The notes below the pieces were generated by a model, which saw only the letters and a program-made list of their open reading frames with translations, did not search any database and was not told the DNA's origin. Below, piece after piece: positions 11,401 to 21,512 of a DNA stretch of 64,000 nt. Origin of the DNA: Micractinium sp. NFX-FRZ (lineage: Eukaryota; Chlorophyta; Trebouxiophyceae; Chlorellales; Chlorellaceae). The DNA is taken from assembly GCA_029339195.1 (NCBI GenBank), contig JAPTJF010000296.1, positions 1-64,000 of the forward strand. The letters run 5' to 3'. Positions within the stretch are counted from its first letter, which is position 1. Every line of letters starts with the position of its first letter. Position numbers and translations under genes: made by a program.

Positions 11401-12093
11401 TGAATTGCCCTCAACTCCTGCTGCTGCGATGACCTGCTGCCGGCATGCTCTGGACGGGCAGGTGCCGCTTGCCCAAGTGCGCATGCCCAGATGACAACGC
11501 ACCTGGGATGCACAGTCAGCTTCGCCAGCCTGGCGCCCCCGTGTGTCTTGCCCGCTGCTTTGCATTCCCCTCCGCACTGCCTACCGCTGCGGCATTCATT
11601 CAATGTGTGACGAGGTTGCTCACTCAATGCGCACATGTGATGGCCTCGTATGCATGCACATGCAGACATTCCACGTGAGCTCTGCCGGCTGCGTGCTGTT
11701 TTCTGCCAAGCCCAAGGCAAACAGGATCGTGAAGGCGAACGGCTTCCAAATGGGCCAGCGTGAGTGAACTGCACCTGCTCCCGGGGCTGTGGTTCAGGTG
11801 GGAATCAAGGCTGCAATGCAGTGTGCGTATGGGTCACCCTGCCGAGGGCACGTGCTGCGGCAAAGGTCAGCCTGACACCTGCTCGATTGACGGCTCAATG
11901 CTGCCCTGTCGAGTCACAGCATGCAACTCAAAGCCAGCCTGCCATGTCCTGCTGCCTGCAGTCGTGTGAACCCTGGGGCGCCCATGCCGGGCGCCAGCGC
12001 AGCCGATGCCGGGCCAGCCCGGCGCGCCTGCCCACCGTCATCTTTGCCGACCGCCTACTATGCACCCTGCGTGGTGCCCTCCCCCTCGTATAG
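276..12093 (+). CDS. Cys-rich GTAP-module/PAN-like protein, split by a long intron; 5' partial
   Basis: Proposed exons: 276-438, 834-973, 1266-1430, 9208-9337, 9977-10035, 10196-10305, 10528-10531, 10907-10944, 11161-11339, 11666-11759 and 11798-12093. All junctions close in frame. Three modules share the pattern W-x(0,1)-GTAP-x-C-x3-C and end in G-x-K-x2-C (GVKVLC, GVKYLC, GFKYKC). Each begins one base into the exon, so the Trp codon is split TG|G. Exons 11161 and 11666 look like a PAN/Apple fold (C-x4-C, CCDLCKAY, SAGCVLFSA). GTAP motifs of this kind occur in secreted cysteine-rich proteins of many eukaryotes; binding of carbohydrate or protein is only inferred. The first exons lie left of the window, so no signal peptide can be seen. 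The donor at 439 is GCAAGT. The last exon is uncertain: another frame stops at 11969. The 7.8 kb intron contains the antisense transposase-like gene. Confidence 0.55.
1625..1653. repeat. Perfect 12-bp-stem hairpin
   Basis: GGCGAACCCCCC at 1625-1636 is followed by a 5-base loop and its exact complement at 1642-1653. It lies in the long intron, just before the polypurine tract. It could be structural or a transposon end; neither is shown. Confidence 0.7.
1686..2175 (+). repeat. 490-bp polypurine tract
   Basis: An almost uninterrupted G/A run with a single T (at 1985) in 490 bases. It is built of GGGAGAAG-like units and has a higher-order repeat: similar 70-base blocks begin near 1730, 1885 and 2115. 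It lies on the sense strand of the long intron, downstream of the stop of the antisense transposase gene. The long open frames through it are compositional artefacts. Confidence 0.9.
2245..2249 (-). terminator. TGTAA polyadenylation signal (transposase gene)
   Basis: TTACA on the plus strand reads TGTAA on the minus strand, 81 bases past the stop of the transposase-like gene. TGTAA is the usual chlorophyte polyadenylation signal. Confidence 0.5.
2330..8954 (-). CDS. DDE-transposase-like protein, 12 exons, 1,394 aa, polyQ C-terminus
   Basis: Exons, 5' to 3': 8954-8537, 8384-8191, 7961-7725, 7534-7398, 7098-6978, 6741-6543, 6399-6292, 6134-6071, 5737-5577, 5327-5030, 4748-3877 and 3705-2330. 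Every junction is GT-AG and in frame. An N-terminal zinc ribbon (C96-x2-C99, C134-x2-C137) precedes an RNase-H-like region with candidate acidic residues D322 (CKADFCHKF), D366 (GLGDYAEV) and E616 (TSSQLESFNN). The stretch from SQLESFNN to the RWNTAV junction resembles the last catalytic block of DUF6729-type eukaryotic transposases; this is judged by eye. The C-terminal third is Ala/Gln-rich, has a second Cys/His cluster (HCRACR...YCPHAA) and ends in 25 glutamines. The frame is intact, so it is either an active element gene or a domesticated one. Lower-confidence points are the catalytic residue assignment and the absence of identified terminal repeats. Confidence 0.75.
2333..2407 (-). repeat. 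(CAG)25 tract encoding C-terminal polyglutamine
   Basis: Twenty-five glutamine codons, mostly CAG with a few CAA, immediately before the TAA stop of the transposase-like gene. The length is likely to vary between strains. Confidence 0.9.
5795..6025. repeat. GC-rich minisatellite in a transposase intron
   Basis: Imperfect tandem copies of a unit like CACAGCACGGCCA with interspersed GCGCTGCTG, between exons 6134-6071 and 5737-5577. Copies vary in length, so this is a decayed minisatellite. Confidence 0.7.
9054..9075. repeat. Small hairpin with GGGAGTCGC repeats
   Basis: A 9-bp stem (9054-9062 with 9067-9075) and a 4-base loop, embedded in repeated GCGGGAGT/ACTCCCGC motifs, 100 bases upstream of the transposase start. 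It faces the hairpin at 1625 across the nested gene. Confidence 0.55.
9552..9836 (-). mobile_element. tRNA-derived SINE-like element
   Basis: On the minus strand a Pol III A box (TAGTGTAGTGGT, plus 9814-9825) is followed about 45 bases later by a B box (GGTTCAAGTCG, plus 9771-9781), the spacing found in tRNA genes. The T stem and acceptor stem do not pair, so it is not a working tRNA. An AT-richer tRNA-unrelated stretch follows to about 9552. It sits antisense in the intron 9338-9976. The outer limits are approximate and no target duplication was identified. Confidence 0.5.
10528..10531 (+). other. Proposed 4-nt microexon (ACAA)
   Basis: The exon ending at 10305 leaves one base (T) and the exon at 10907 needs two bases before it. 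The bases ACAA between CTTGCAG and GTGAGT supply exactly the missing phase. Joining them gives GFKYKC, which restores the G-x-K-x2-C motif of the other two modules. Not confirmed by transcript data. Confidence 0.5.
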
Positions 12094-12239
12094 CTACAAC
12101 AGACCGTCCAGACCCTCCCTACGCCAGCCCTGAAGGACCCCCCATCCACCTCTCCCTGACTGGCCTCCCTTTGACCCCTTCATCCACCCCTCCCTGCAAA
12201 CCCTCCCTCATGCCTCTGCGACTGCCCTTCCCAGCCATC

Positions 12240-13930
12240 CCAAAATTCCTTCATACATATTAACATGATGTTAACACGGCGTCCATGGTAACATGGCACA
12301 ACATAAGGATGACATGAGCCATCTTAAATTTCAACATGGCTCAACATGGCTCATGTTAACAAACGTTTACATGAGGCATGTTGCCGTGAGCTGAGATGTC
12401 GACGACATGGTGCATGTTTGCGCATGTTGAGTTAAGGCATCTTGCCGGCATGTTGTCAGGCATTAGCATACCCCGTCTCTTTGCATGTTCGGTTGGGTCA
12501 TCTTGCTGGCATGTTGAAAGACTGTGACATGGCACATCTTTTCGCATGTCAGGATCCATGACATGGGTTTCCCCAGGCTGGCAGATATGCCTGTACTGGC
12601 GGAATATGAATCCACAAAGCAGGGGGCACTTGCAGAGTGTTGCGGGCGCCGCCGCAACGCAGCCGAAGAAGGCGCTTCAGCCCCTACAAGGGGCAGAAGA
12701 GCCTCTGTGCCCATGGGCTGCCCAACACTGCCAGTGAAACAGGCTCCTCTAGTGGGCTGCCCATCACTGCCAGTGGAACAGGCTCCGCTAGTGGGCTGCC
12801 CGCCTCCGCCAGTGCCGGCGCCAGTGAGCGGCCGCCCTCCGCCAGCCGGAGGCTGTCTGAAATTTATGGGAAAAGACTGGTCAGGGTTGGGCACCTTTCT
12901 GGCATGTTGAGGTAGCCCTCACTTCGGAAGGCCCTCTGAAACAAATTTTCGGTCTGCCGAAAGCAAACTGATGGGCAAATGGCAGAGTGCTCTCAGCAAC
13001 GGCGCCAGCGCATCCTGCGGCTGCTGCGCTGCGCTGTGCACATAACGGCCTGGCCGGCCAGCCCCGACCCGAGCCCACCATTCATCAGGTCGCTCTCTAC
13101 TCTGCATAGGATCCTAGAAGCTGGGCTGGGCTGGCGGCAGCTTGAGGGACAGCCTGAGGTATTCGACGAGCGATGGTTGGGGCAATTGTCACCGCCCGAC
13201 ACGAGGTTCGCGGGTGCCCGGAAGCGTTTGCGACCCCAGATTGAGGGTGGAGGGTCGCGCGCAGCGAGCTGGAGGCTGCACGGGCCTCGGCGACAGGGGC
13301 CTTACTCAACCCCATGCTGCAGGCCAGGGCTCCTGCTTCTCGCTCGCTCCCGCTCCCTGCATGCTAGCTGCAGCACCACGCACAGCCCCTTCCTGCTGCA
13401 GATCGCGCCCGCTGTCCCCGCCCAACTGCCGCCGCTGCCCCCGCCGCCGCCCTTGCGCAGGTGCACGCGTGGGGGCATGCGGTGAAGAGCCGTGTCCATC
13501 CCACGCTGCAGGGCGTGCTCCTCCCTCTTGCTTTCCATCTGCTCCTACTGCACCACGCACAGACCCTCGCTGCTGCAGATCGCGCCGACTGTCCCCGCCC
13601 AAAACGGCCGCTGCCGCCCCCGCCGCGCACAAAGCCGGCGGAGGCAGGCGAACCACCCTTGGCCAACAACAGTGGTATTCACCACTCTTCTTATTGGAAA
13701 ACCTTGTAGCGAGGAAGACGTTGAGGTTGCAGCAAGATAGTGCATGTTGATGAGCAACAACATGCAGCTAGATAGTGCATGTTGATGAGCATCAACATGG
13801 CAGCAAGATGAAGCGTGTTAAGATGCCGCAACACGGGCCATGTTGACACGACCCATCTTAAGAGATCATGAAAACATGGCCTAACACGGACCCATGTTTT
13901 TGTCATGTTCACTGCATGGTAACACCTTGA
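12240..13930. mobile_element. Candidate non-autonomous DNA element with subterminal repeats
   Basis: Both ends are AT-richer and packed with CATGTT/AACATG motifs (about 12258-12560 and 13735-13925). The unit TCATCTTGCTGGCATGTTG at 12498-12516 recurs inverted at 13793-13811 with one mismatch. The core carries a triplicated ~35-base unit (12716-12800), a duplicated segment (about 13370-13450 and 13550-13625) and no convincing gene. Exact ends and a target duplication were not found. This fills most of the gene-free stretch 12094-14951. Confidence 0.5.
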
Positions 13931-14298
13931 GGAAGTTTAGGGATGGCATTCCTAGCGTATCAGCACATGTGCATGCTGCTGTTATGGAGCATTGTGTAAA
14001 TACCAATCCACGGATCTGGCATTGTCAGATCCAGTTAACATGAGGGTGTTTGCCCCAGGGCACCTGTCGGTCCCCGCGGTGTAATACGTGGCGTGTCGGC
14101 TTGCTAACCGCCTAGCGCCTGGCGCAGCTGTGGGGCGGGTGTCAGGGAAGGGAGGGGACACCGGCTCATGCGGTGTGGCTGAGCGTGATGCACGTCCTGG
14201 ATTTTGAAATTAGGAGAGCCATGGTGCGGGGAAGGCTGTGTGGGCGCATCATGCGGGGATGGTCCCAGGGATGATCGCTGCCACGGTGATGTGCCGCT

Positions 14299-14811
14299 GT
14301 GCATGCTGAGATTGCGGCAGCGGCCGACGTGAAGGCCTGGCCTGCCCCGCTGCCGCTCACGGCACCCGAGTCTGCACCCTTTGCGGCTTTGTGTGCTCTC
14401 AAGCGTATGTTCGCGAGATGCGCGACCCTGCTCACATTGCTTGCAAGGGTGCGCTCACCAGCAGCAGCAGCAGCAGCCAGCCAGCCAGCCAGACACGGCA
14501 GCACCACCTGCACTCGCTCACGTGGTAGCCTCGGGCGCATTGGCTGCAGCTACAAATGCGCTGCATGTGGTGTTCACCCATGCGTGAACCAGGCAGTTGC
14601 AGCCACCAAAATGCCTGCTCTGCTGGGGTGGCCTGGCGGGTGCCACGCAACTGCCGCCGCTGCCGCCAGCCTTGGAGGAGTGCTGCGCCGGGCTGCCTCA
14701 TCCGCACAGTGCCCAATCAGCATGCAACACCTGTTGTCATTTTGGCCCCCCAGGACGCCCGCCTGCCTGCGAGTCATGCGCCTCATGCGGCCGTTTCCAG
14801 CTATCTACTAA
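14299..14811 (+). other. Cys-rich open stretch, possible gene fragment
   Basis: A 170-codon open frame with Cys clusters (SYKCAACG here; CESCASCG in another frame near 14775) that resemble the modules of the gene ending near 12 kb. No frame-consistent exon chain could be built and no start or stop context is convincing. It may be a decayed copy of the GTAP/PAN-type gene or chance. Confidence 0.2.
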
Positions 14812-14951
14812 GCTTCCCAGTGCCTGCGTGGAGTCGTCGTGCCGCTTGTCAAGCGACAGACCGGAGCGCGGAGCGTCGTTAGCGAGCTCCTTGGCGACAG
14901 CGGCAGGCTATCTCTTGCCCCATTAGATCTCCATCATTCTTCTGAAGCAGC

Positions 14952-16798
14952 ATGGGGGCACCGGCGCGGCTGGCGGGGCCACGCTCTGCCGGAGCCCTGC
15001 TGGTGTTGGCTGCGTTCGCCACGGTAAGTAGATCACTGGTCACCGAGTCCACAGTGCTATAATTGTAATAATGTTCCTGCACGGAGCTTGCCGGTCGGTG
15101 GCGGCTGCTGAACAACCTCTGCTACTGCAGGTGTATACTACGACAGGCCCGCGACAGAGCTTCCTGTCTGGCCCAACATCAAGTGTGGCAGGTAATCGGC
15201 ACGCGCGACCGCTCGGGGTGTTGCCACCTGCCGCCGCCGCCATCGCTGCCGCCGCTGCCGCTGGCGGCAAGCCAATCACCTTGCTGCTGCCTTTGCCACT
15301 TTGCCACTTCAGAAAGCATTTTGCTGAACCGGCGTATGCTAGCCGCGGCGCAGCACAGGCAGTGCCCCGCAGTGCCGCAGAACGGGAGCGGCCTTAGCAT
15401 CGCTTTCCTGCACATCCCTAAGACCGCAGGTGGGTGTGGGCAAATGGGTGCTGCACCGCATGGCCTGCGGCCACTCCTGCTGCAGACTGCGTCCGAGTGC
15501 ATGGGGCGCTGATGCATCTTGCCACCTGTGGCTTGGCAGTGCTTGGCAGGGCGCCTGCCATGGGCGCAGTCTTGAGCTGGACTGCAGCCGCCTGCTGCCC
15601 CCCGCCGTCCAGCTGAGGAGCGGCAGTATTGCAGGGGCTGCTGCTGCCAGAGCCACGCGTGCGCTTTCTCTGCAGGCCGCCCTCGCCTTACCCTTCCCTC
15701 CCCGCCATCTGCGGCTGTGCAGGCACCCTGTTGGTGGAGTCGATCCGCGGCATGATGCCCGTCAACGGCACTGGGCGGTGGTGCTCGCGCGGCGGCAAGA
15801 ACGGCGACCTGCCTGCTGCGTATGCGCAGTGCGGGCCGGGCAAGCCGGACCGCGGGATCGTGGAACTGCTGGAGGCCGCCCGGAGCAAGTTCCCGGGCAC
15901 CTGCTCCGGGTTTGCCACGCACAACGACATGACCTTCTTCAGGGAGGCGGGGATCGACTTTGGGCGCACCCTCACCATGGTTGCGCTGCGCAATCCTATC
16001 GAACGCCACATTTCCGATTACTACTACTCACTGAAAGCACGGCCTAAATTCATGCATGACCTGGGCTATGCGCCCAAGCACGACGCCGACTATGACGGCC
16101 TCCTCAAGTACGCTCGGGAGGTGGGCAGGCAGCATCACGTGGAGCAGCTGGCCGGCGCCTTTGAGTGCGCCTGGCCGGGCAGCACGCCGGCGAGGCTGGA
16201 AGGGCAGGCGATGCTCGAGGCCGCCAAGCGCAACCTGGAGCGCTTCTGCGTCATCGTGATTGCAGTGAGTGCCTTCCGCGTTTCTACCTGCCTGCCTGCC
16301 TGCCTGGGCGGCTGATTGGCTGGCTGGCTGGCCCGACGCCCTGGCTGACTGCCCATGTGGTGCCCGCCTGCCAGGGTGGCATGCTTGATGCCCTGCTGGA
16401 TGGGTGGCTGCCTGCCTGCCTTCCCGTCCTGCCTCCCTGCCAGGCTATGTCAAGAGGTGCTTGGTTGCGTAGCCACGCTGGGCGGCCTGCTGTGCCTGTG
16501 TGCTGTGCATGCTGACCTGTCCCCACGTCCTGCCCTGGTGCCTGTGGTGCAGGAGATGATGCACGAGTCACGGGCACGGCTTGCGGCAGCAGCTGGCTGG
16601 GACGTCAGCGAGTTTTTGAGAGTCTCCACAGAGCTGGAAAACATGGCGGCCGGGAACAAGCGGGAAGGGGGGAAGGTGAACGGCAACGCCCACCCGCCCG
16701 TGCCGCTGAAGGTGCGGCGTACTCTGGAGCGGGAGAGCACGCTAGAGGTGCAGTTGTATGACCACGCGTTGCAGCTCTTCTTCCAGCATTCTTTTTGA
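14952..16798 (+). CDS. Membrane-anchored sulfotransferase (Sulfotransfer_2-like), 345 aa
   Basis: Exons 14952-15023, 15131-15191, 15313-15429, 15723-16264 and 16553-16798; all introns GT-AG, all junctions in frame. Residues 8-24 form a hydrophobic N-terminal segment, as expected of a Golgi type II enzyme. HIPKTAG (residues 78-84) matches the 5'-phosphosulfate-binding loop and RNPIERHISDYYYS (173-186) the 3'-phosphate-binding motif of PAPS-dependent carbohydrate sulfotransferases. It would transfer sulfate from PAPS to a glycan, perhaps a cell-wall or secreted polysaccharide; the acceptor is unknown. The family is 300-400 residues long, so the model is full length. A TGTAA signal follows. Confidence 0.85.
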
Positions 16799-16930
16799 AC
16801 ACCCCAGCGGGGTGATGTAGCATGATCTTACGTTCGCAATCTGATATGTCAACATCGTGTATTGACTTGTTCGACAAAAAAGCACATCATTTACATTTAA
16901 ATACTTTTTTGAAATTACTAGCAAATCCCT

Positions 16931-16935
16931 TGTAA
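16931..16935 (+). terminator. TGTAA polyadenylation signal (sulfotransferase)
   Basis: TGTAA 133 bases after the sulfotransferase stop. The rest of 16799-17552 is intergenic, between this gene and a convergent one, and AT-rich around 17340-17410; no gene is seen in it. Confidence 0.5.
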
Positions 16936-17394
16936 GCTGCCCAATTTCTCCCTACATGCGGGTGGCCATCAAAGTGCGCCTGCACTGGTGACTGGAGAGG
17001 TATCAGCGGCAGGGTGGCTGCGGCCTGCCAGCGCCTGCCAGACCAGACAACGGGCCAGCTTGGTGTTATGGCATGCCACTGCACGTGTGCCTCCTGCCGT
17101 TGAGGATGGGATGGGTGCAAGGGTTGCCGTCAGAGGGAGTGGGAAGGGCCGGCCCACCCCCAGGATGGCAGGGATGGGGATGGCAGGGATGCCGGCTGTG
17201 CTCAGGAACTGGTGGGAATAATGGTACCACCAGTGTCGCCCGCCGCTGCCAGTGTGGCTGATCTCTGGGCTTCAGCTCCCCACCCTTCTACCTATTCCCA
17301 TCTGCCCATCCGCGTCCTCATCATTGCCCACATCACCACTGCACAAGAGCTTACTTCTATTTAAACTGCATTCTTGAATACGATATATAAATAA

Positions 17395-17399
17395 TTACA
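17395..17399 (-). terminator. TGTAA polyadenylation signal (DUF819 gene)
   Basis: TTACA on the plus strand, 154 bases past the minus-strand stop at 17553. Confidence 0.5.
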
Positions 17400-17552
17400 T
17401 TTAATTGCGTTGATCGCACCGAGTGGAGCAGCACATGCATGGAAGCGGCTGAGGGGCAAGCGCAGGGTAGCCAGTCTGGGCAGCAGTGAGGCAGCAGGCT
17501 AGTGGGTGGCCCGGTAGCGCTCAGGTTGCGGCGCAGGTTCGTCAGCATTGGG

Positions 17553-20500
17553 TCATGCCAGCTGCATCGCACGGAACACGCCTGCGCAGGCCACCCCCAC
17601 AAAGGTTGCGGTTGCGTAGCCCATGATGCCAATCAGCAGGGCAGGCACCAGGCTGCCACGCCACCCCTTGGCCGCCGCCATTCCTGCTGCGGTCGTGGGG
17701 CCTGCGAGCAGAGAACGGCGAGTTGAGGGAATAGCACCGGTGGCCACTGCAATAGCAGGTGCAGCTTCGAAGATGGGCCTGTCCGCATGCGCACTCGTGA
17801 GCAGCAGCAGTGCAGAGCCACGTGCGGACGCAGGGGTGGGGAGACGGGCGGGCACCCCACCTCCAATGTTGGCATTTGATGCCAGGCAGCTCTCCTTGCG
17901 CGTGAAGCCAAACAGCCGCTCCCCCAGCAGCACCAGGCCCAGGTGAGCTGCACAGAGGGGTGCATAAGGGAGGGGAGGCCAGCGGGGGGCAGCGCTGCGG
18001 TTGAAAGCACCCGGGGCAGACATATCGCGCCTCTCGCCGTGCAGGGCAACATAGCCATGGCTCCATACAAGCACCCCAACGGCAAACCATGTGCAGTCCC
18101 ACCCCACATTCACATTCTGCCTGCATGCCATCCCACCCGCCTGCAACCCGTCCCACCAACAGCCCCTGCGCATGACCCACACCCGCCCCTCCCCCTGCAC
18201 CCACCCCTTGTCACATCACCCCGCCCCCCGCACTCCCCCTCTCCTCCAACCCCTACTCACTCGACACTGCCACCGCCGACCAGAGGAAGAGGGAGGGCGC
18301 CGTTTGCATGACGGTGGCAATGCTGCCAGAGGCGCCCACCGAGGCAAAGAAGAGCTGCATCAGTATGGCAGCCAGGCCCTCGCCAGAGGAGCGCAGCGGC
18401 GCCAGCAGCCGGGGAAAGAGCGTGGCCAGGGTGACTGCGGAGGTGGGTGCGGGGGAGCAGGGGCGAAGAGGAGGAGGGGAGGGCAGGGCAAGAGCTAAGC
18501 CGGTTGGGGCGGGGCGTGTGGCGGCCCAGCTGGTGGCGGCCCAGCTGGCAGGCGGAGCTGCCGGCGTAAAACAGGCAGCTGGCTGCATTGCCCCCCACTC
18601 AAGCAGTCTGCTTGCCGCCTCAGATCCTCGGCCTGTCATGCCACCAACGCATCCTGTCCCTACTCCGCCCGCCCTCCACCGCTCCTGTGGCAGTCACACT
18701 CTGCACACACACCTCTTCCTTACCCCAGCCCTCCCTACCGACCCCTCACACCCTACCTCCACACCACGTGTGATCTCCTCACCTGTGCCTTCCTCTTCCA
18801 ACCCCCTTTCTCCCTACCCTTCTCCCCCCCTAGCCCAACCTCCAACCTGTGATGGCTGTGATGACAGTGATGGAGCCCCCCTTGTAGCGCAGGCCCGCTG
18901 CAATGCTGGTGCCAGCAAAGCAGATGGCGGCCGCCAGCGCCAGCGCCGTGGCCCCGTGCAGCACAGTGATGGTGCGGCTGGCATCAACATCAAACCCACT
19001 GCCGCTGTCCTCTGCTGCCGCCCCTGCTGCTGGCGCTGCTGCTGGGGTTTGCTGCTGCCCAGCCGCCGCCGCCGCTGCTGCCCCTGCTGCTGCTCCCTGC
19101 CCGGCACCGCCCTGCTGCTGCTGCGCCTGCCCCTGCGCCAGCCACCACTGCCGCTGCTGCACCGCCTCAGCGCTGCTGCCAGTGGCTGGAGCCGCCGCCA
19201 CCGCGCCGGCCGCCTCGGCCGCTGGCACCGTCTGCAGGGTGCCGGACCACGCGCCGGCTGCTGGGGCGGGCGCCACGTCAGCACGCTCGTCGAACGAGGG
19301 CGTGGAGGGCGCCTCGGGCGGCACGCCCCTTGCCAAAGCGTAGAGAGACAGGAAGTAGGCAGATACGATCAAGTCGTCTGCCGCCAGGCCCGCCATGCGT
19401 GCGCTGGGAGAGAGAGACAGCGCTTCTGACACCGCCACATAATTGACGCTGCCGCCGATGTGGCGCGCCGTCAGCGCCGCCGCCACCTTCCAGCCGTCGG
19501 CGCCCAGCCCCTGCAGCGGCAGCAGCCAGAAGGCCAGCAGGCTGCCCGCCACCGTGGCCAGAGCGCCCCAGGTGAAGGCTCCCAACAGGCGCCCAGTCTC
19601 CCGAAGCACGCGCCTGCAGGGCGGGGCAGATGGGATGGGGGCAAGGGCCGGGAGAGCATGTGGGTGGAGGCGCCACTGGATGTGCACAGCAGCATGAGGC
19701 CAGCGGCGTGTGGCACTTTCCCTCTTGCCTCACACAGCAGCAGCAGCGGTAGCAGAGGAAGCAGATGTGGCAGTCGCCGCCCACCTTGAGGTCAATACAA
19801 GCCAGCCCTTACTGTAGCACCCGTCCCTACTGCCTGCACCCACCCCCTCCAGCCCCGCCCAGCCCCCTTCCCTGCCGCCCTGGCTGAAGCCAGCGGCAGC
19901 CAACCCCTGGCACGCATCAATACTGCCTGCACCCGGCCCCTCCCACCCGCCCCACTCCCTCTCGGCCCCTGCCTGCCTAAGGCCAAGAGCACCCAGCGAT
20001 TGGCACCCATCAGCACTGCCCTGCACCCACCCCCCTCCCTGTCCTCCCCCGCCTGCCTGAGGTCAGCCGAGAAGAGCAGCAGCGGTACCGCCAGGGGGAG
20101 GAAGTACGAGTTGACCACGCCATACACGTGGGGCGCCTCTGCCGGCACCACTCCCAAGTTGCTCAGGGTCAGTCCAAACAGTGTGCTGCGGCGGGGGGGA
20201 TGTTGTGCGTGGGTTGGTGGAGCCAGAGGAGGAGGGTGGCTCGCCAGGCAAAGGCAGGCAGGCAGGCAGGCAGGCAGTGCAGGCAGGGGTCGGGGTGGTT
20301 GGTGGTGATCCGCAGTGCCTGCCACCAAGTGCTTGCCAGCAAGCACACCGTTACACACCTGGCACCGCACTCTTCCCCATGCTCCTCCGCCCCCTGCACC
20401 CGCTCCGCTCTTGCCCTCTGCCTGCCTACACACACACACACACACACCTCAGCAGCGCGCCGCTCATTTCCTTGCCCCACTCGGTGCGCTCGCACCACAG

Positions 20501-21068
20501 GCCCGCGCAGCCGGCGACCGCCAGGGCAGCCCAGATGCCTGCAGGGCGCCGAGAGCGGCAGCGGGAGCAGGGGGGAGCAAACAGTGGCTGCAGGATCAGG
20601 CGTCACTCTGCAGGTGGCACGGCAGGATGGGGCGTCCAGCTGGCAGATGCAGGCACGTGTAGAGCTATTCATTGCCGCTGAAAAGTGCCCACATACCAAT
20701 GCTAGCACACATGGCAGCGGGGCAGGGCGGGAGTTGGGCAGGAAGAGCGGCGGTGGCAACAACCCACCCCATGGGCTGTTGCCTAAAAGCGTGGGGGATG
20801 CGAGGTGCGCTGCTGCAGAGGCCGATGCAGCTGCTGCAGCTGCTGCCGCAGCAGGGCGACAGGGCACACGATGCCGGCGTGGGGCTGACTGCACTGCTGC
20901 GAATGATCGGCATGCCGCAGTCTGCGCCGGCAGCAGGCAAGACGGCGCGGGCCGGGCGCGGGCGTGGAGGGCAAGGCGGGACGGCAGCGGCGCTGCTGCC
21001 GCCGCTGGCGGCAGCGCTTGCGCAGCCCATGTGCATCGCTGCTGGATCGTTCTCGCCCGGAAACTCAT
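17553..21068 (-). CDS. DUF819 family membrane protein, 565 aa
   Basis: Exons, 5' to 3': 21068-20768, 20538-20448, 20185-20057, 19613-18847, 18434-18261, 17947-17861 and 17701-17553; all in frame. The intron after 20057 has a GC donor. The first ~85 residues are Arg/Ala/Ser-rich, consistent with a plastid transit peptide. The body follows the DUF819 pattern from end to end: SPWGIWAALAVAG, ERTEWGKEMSGALLS, NSYFLPLAVPLLLFSADLR, TARHIGGSVNYVAVSEAL, LFFASVGASGSI, LASNANIGGPTTAAGMAA. Roughly ten hydrophobic segments are present. A ~130-residue Ala/Gln-rich loop interrupts the middle. Plant and bacterial members are multi-pass proteins of unproven transport function. Divergent from the gene at 21513. 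Confidence 0.85.
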
Positions 21069-21512
21069 GGCTGAAGGTTGGCGCAGCTCAAAAGTGTGCC
21101 TTGCTTGTCTCCAAAAACTGCCGGCACAAATGTGAGAGAGAGAACGCACGTAGGGTTCCTTGACAGCCCGCAGGCCCGATGAATCGCTCAGATCGCCACT
21201 CTGATGAGCGGATGGAGGGCTCTGCGCGACAAATGCTGAGCGTGCTAGCGCCAGCGCGACCTTGAAATGGCCAGAACCGCCACCGGACAATTCGGAGCAA
21301 TGCCATAACACCTCAGAAGAGTCCCAACCTGCACACCAGCCCCTGCGCGGCACCAGGTCTTTATGTGACCTCCTCTCGTCCTTCCTCTCGGCACAACCCC
21401 CCTTCCTGAGCGCAGAACTGCGATGCAGCGCATGTTTCCTTTCCGCTGAGACCGCCTGACCACAGCGGCCCACCCACCTTGGCAGCACCCTTCCAAAGTT
21501 CTCCGCCCACCT
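21069..21512. promoter_or_regulatory. Divergent promoter region
   Basis: A 444-base gap between the start codons of the DUF819 gene (minus) and the unknown membrane protein (plus). It must hold both promoters; no individual site can be named. Confidence 0.45.

Noticed and set aside
12524..12910. Repeat-containing protein with VGCPSLPVEQAPL units
   Set aside because: The open frame comes from a triplicated 35-base repeat inside the putative mobile element; there is no start context or homology.
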